Shown here one piece after another: positions 6,140-7,417 of a stretch of 7,417 bases of DNA (positions are counted from its first letter, which is position 1; every line of letters begins with the position of its first letter). The notes beneath the pieces are model-generated. The model was not told the origin of the DNA. It saw only the letters and a program-made list of their open reading frames with translations, and did no database searches. A program made the position numbers and the translations under genes. The DNA comes from Hyphomicrobiales bacterium. GTDB lineage: Bacteria > Pseudomonadota > Alphaproteobacteria > Rhizobiales > Xanthobacteraceae. The DNA is taken from NCBI GenBank assembly GCA_016210825.1, contig JACQTM010000201.1:1-7417 (forward strand), read 5' to 3'.

Positions 6140-7084
6140 ATGAGAAAACCGCTGATGCTGGCGGCCGCACTGTCGCTGCTTGCCGGCAGCGCCTATGCCG
6201 CTGAATATCCGGATCGGCCAATCAAGCTGATCGTGCCCTGGGCGGCCGGTGGCGACACCGACAACATCTTCCGCCCGTTTGCGCCGCTGCTGCAAAAGCA
6301 CATCGGCCAGCCAATCGTGATCGCGAATGTCACCGGCGCCTCGGGCACGGTCGGCGCGCGCGAAGCTCGCGGCTCGCCGCCGGACGGCTATACGGTCTAT
6401 GCCGTGCACGACTATATCCATCTCGTCCATTACGCCGGCATCACCGACGTTAAATACAGTGACTTCGAGCCGATCTGCCTGATCGCATCGACGCCTTCGG
6501 TGTTGACAGCGAGCCCGAAAACACCGTGGAAGAGTTGGGCCGAACTTGCCGGCGACGCCAAAAAACGCCCAGGCGAGATCACCGTCGGCGCGACGCTCGG
6601 ATCGACCAGCCACATCTTTCCGGCGCTGGTCGAAAAAGCGGCCGGTATCAAGCTCAAGTACGTGTCGTATGAGGGCCTTGCGCCGCGCATGAACGCCATT
6701 CTCGGCGGCCATATCGACTTGACCGACGCCAATCTCACGCAGAAGGGCAAGGTCGATGCCGGCCAGTTGAAGTTCCTTGCCATCGCGTCCGAGAAACGGG
6801 ACCCCGAGGCTCCAACCGTGCCAACGCTAAAGGAACTCGGCGTCAACGTCGTCTTCGCGGTGCTACGTGGTCTCGTGGTGCCGAAGGGCACTCCGGCCGC
6901 GGTACGCGCCAAGCTTGACGACGCGTGCGGCAAGGCCGCCAAGGAGCCCGCATTCGCCGATGCGATGAAAAAACAAGGCACCGGTGTCGCATATCTCAAT
7001 GCCAAGGCATACGGGCCATTCCTCGATAAGCTTGACCGCGAGAGCAAGGTGATCATGACCGAGCTCGGCCTCATCAAGAAATGA
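6140..7084 (+). CDS. TTT transporter periplasmic receptor (Bug/TctC family)
   Basis: A 314-residue periplasmic solute receptor of the Bug family, which captures organic acids for tripartite tricarboxylate transporters. Residues 1-20 form a signal peptide ending GSAYA. The mature protein opens with the Bug signature YPDRPIKLIVPWAAGGDTD (23-41), including the usual GGxxD with Asp41. Further family marks are GASGTVGAREARGSPPDGYT, then the HIFPALVEKAAGIKLKYVSY segment and the LGGHIDL segment, and PKGTPAAVRAKL near the C-terminus. Length is typical. The ligand cannot be read from sequence. Family members carry citrate, other carboxylates, aromatic acids such as terephthalate, and more; the position after pobA makes an aromatic or related acid plausible but unproven. 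The next gene overlaps its stop by ATGA, which indicates a receptor-TctB-(TctA) operon with translational coupling. The 179-bp gap after pobA, with two dyads, suggests it may have its own regulation. Confidence 0.92.
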   Translation: MRKPLMLAAALSLLAGSAYAAEYPDRPIKLIVPWAAGGDTDNIFRPFAPLLQKHIGQPIVIANVTGASGTVGAREARGSPPDGYTVYAVHDYIHLVHYAGITDVKYSDFEPICLIASTPSVLTASPKTPWKSWAELAGDAKKRPGEITVGATLGSTSHIFPALVEKAAGIKLKYVSYEGLAPRMNAILGGHIDLTDANLTQKGKVDAGQLKFLAIASEKRDPEAPTVPTLKELGVNVVFAVLRGLVVPKGTPAAVRAKLDDACGKAAKEPAFADAMKKQGTGVAYLNAKAYGPFLDKLDRESKVIMTELGLIKK

Positions 7085-7417
7085 GGCTTGGCCGCGACAC
7101 CATCGCCGGGCTGATCTGCCTTGCGGTCAGCCTGGCGTTGCTCGTGCAGTCGTTCGGTTTGCCGCAGCTGGCGCTGGTACCGATCGGACCGGGATTTTAT
7201 CCGCGCATAGTCCTGGTCTTCATGGCCGTCACGAGCATGGTCCTGATCGTCCAGGACGTGCTCGTGCGTCGCGCCGCAATGGCGGGCACTACGACGTTGC
7301 CGCAGCCGCGGCGCGCCTATGGTCTCGTCGCGCTCGCCTTCGCCGTTATCGCCGCCTACATCCTGCTCTTGCCGTTGCTCGGTTACCGAATTTCCACCGC
7401 GCTGTTCGTCGCCGCGC
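7081..7417 (+). CDS. TctB-family small membrane subunit of TTT transporter (3' end outside window)
   Basis: The frame opens at the ATG at 7081, overlapping the receptor stop TGA (7082-7084) as ATGA, and stays open to the right edge, giving 112 full codons. Residues of about 8-26 (IAGLICLAVSLALLVQSFG) form a first membrane helix. PIGPGFYPRIV (about 34-44) is the hallmark TctB motif (GPGFxPR). A second helix follows (about 43-60), then a polar loop rich in Arg, Thr and Pro (62-80), and a third helix begins near 83. TctB is the small four-helix subunit that works with the large TctA permease and the periplasmic receptor to take up a carboxylate. The tctA-type gene is expected just beyond the edge. 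Weak family-wide conservation limits confidence, but context and motif agree. Confidence 0.85.
   Translation, partial: MRLGRDTIAGLICLAVSLALLVQSFGLPQLALVPIGPGFYPRIVLVFMAVTSMVLIVQDVLVRRAAMAGTTTLPQPRRAYGLVALAFAVIAAYILLLPLLGYRISTALFVAA

Noticed and set aside
5978..6712. A 244-codon open frame on the - strand opposite the TTT receptor gene
   Set aside because: It covers the receptor's signal peptide and conserved Bug motifs on the other strand, is Arg-rich, and has no recognisable motif.

Overview
This window looks like chromosomal DNA of a GC-rich alphaproteobacterium, most likely of the Rhizobiales (Bradyrhizobium, Rhodopseudomonas or Pseudolabrys type). The support is GC-rich codon use throughout, a GC-rich palindromic intergenic repeat of a kind common in such genomes, and a tripartite tricarboxylate transporter (TTT) with its own periplasmic receptor. 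The taxonomic placement is an inference from style, not a database match. All genes lie on the + strand. There is no tRNA, rRNA, CRISPR array, insertion sequence or phage gene.

Region 1 (1-2616) is a sulfur amino acid module. It holds a cystathionine beta-synthase, cut by the left window edge just upstream of its PLP lysine, followed by a Cys/Met-metabolism PLP enzyme of the cystathionine gamma-lyase/gamma-synthase type. Together they would make cysteine from homocysteine through cystathionine (reverse transsulfuration). Between them is a 136-bp nested palindrome (1289-1424) whose right arm contains the Shine-Dalgarno sequence of the second gene.

Region 2 (2617-4732) encodes an exported caspase-like (peptidase C14) protein with an intact His/Cys pair and a C-terminal domain I cannot assign. 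A small integral-membrane methyltransferase of the isoprenylcysteine carboxyl methyltransferase (ICMT) family follows after 15 nt and is probably co-transcribed.

Region 3 (4733-7417) looks like an aromatic-acid module. It starts with 4-hydroxybenzoate 3-monooxygenase (pobA). A 179-bp gap with two dyad-symmetric sequences follows, then a Bug/TctC-type periplasmic receptor and the start of a TctB-type small membrane subunit that overlaps the receptor stop codon by ATGA. The large TctA-type permease is expected just beyond the right edge. A reasonable inference is that the transporter brings in an organic acid, possibly an aromatic one, that is relevant to PobA. The ligand cannot be read from the sequence.

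I see no clearly new multi-gene system. The items most worth a second look are the caspase-like protein's C-terminal domain, the palindrome carrying a ribosome binding site, the altered substrate- and cofactor-binding positions in PobA, and the paired dyads before the transporter genes.
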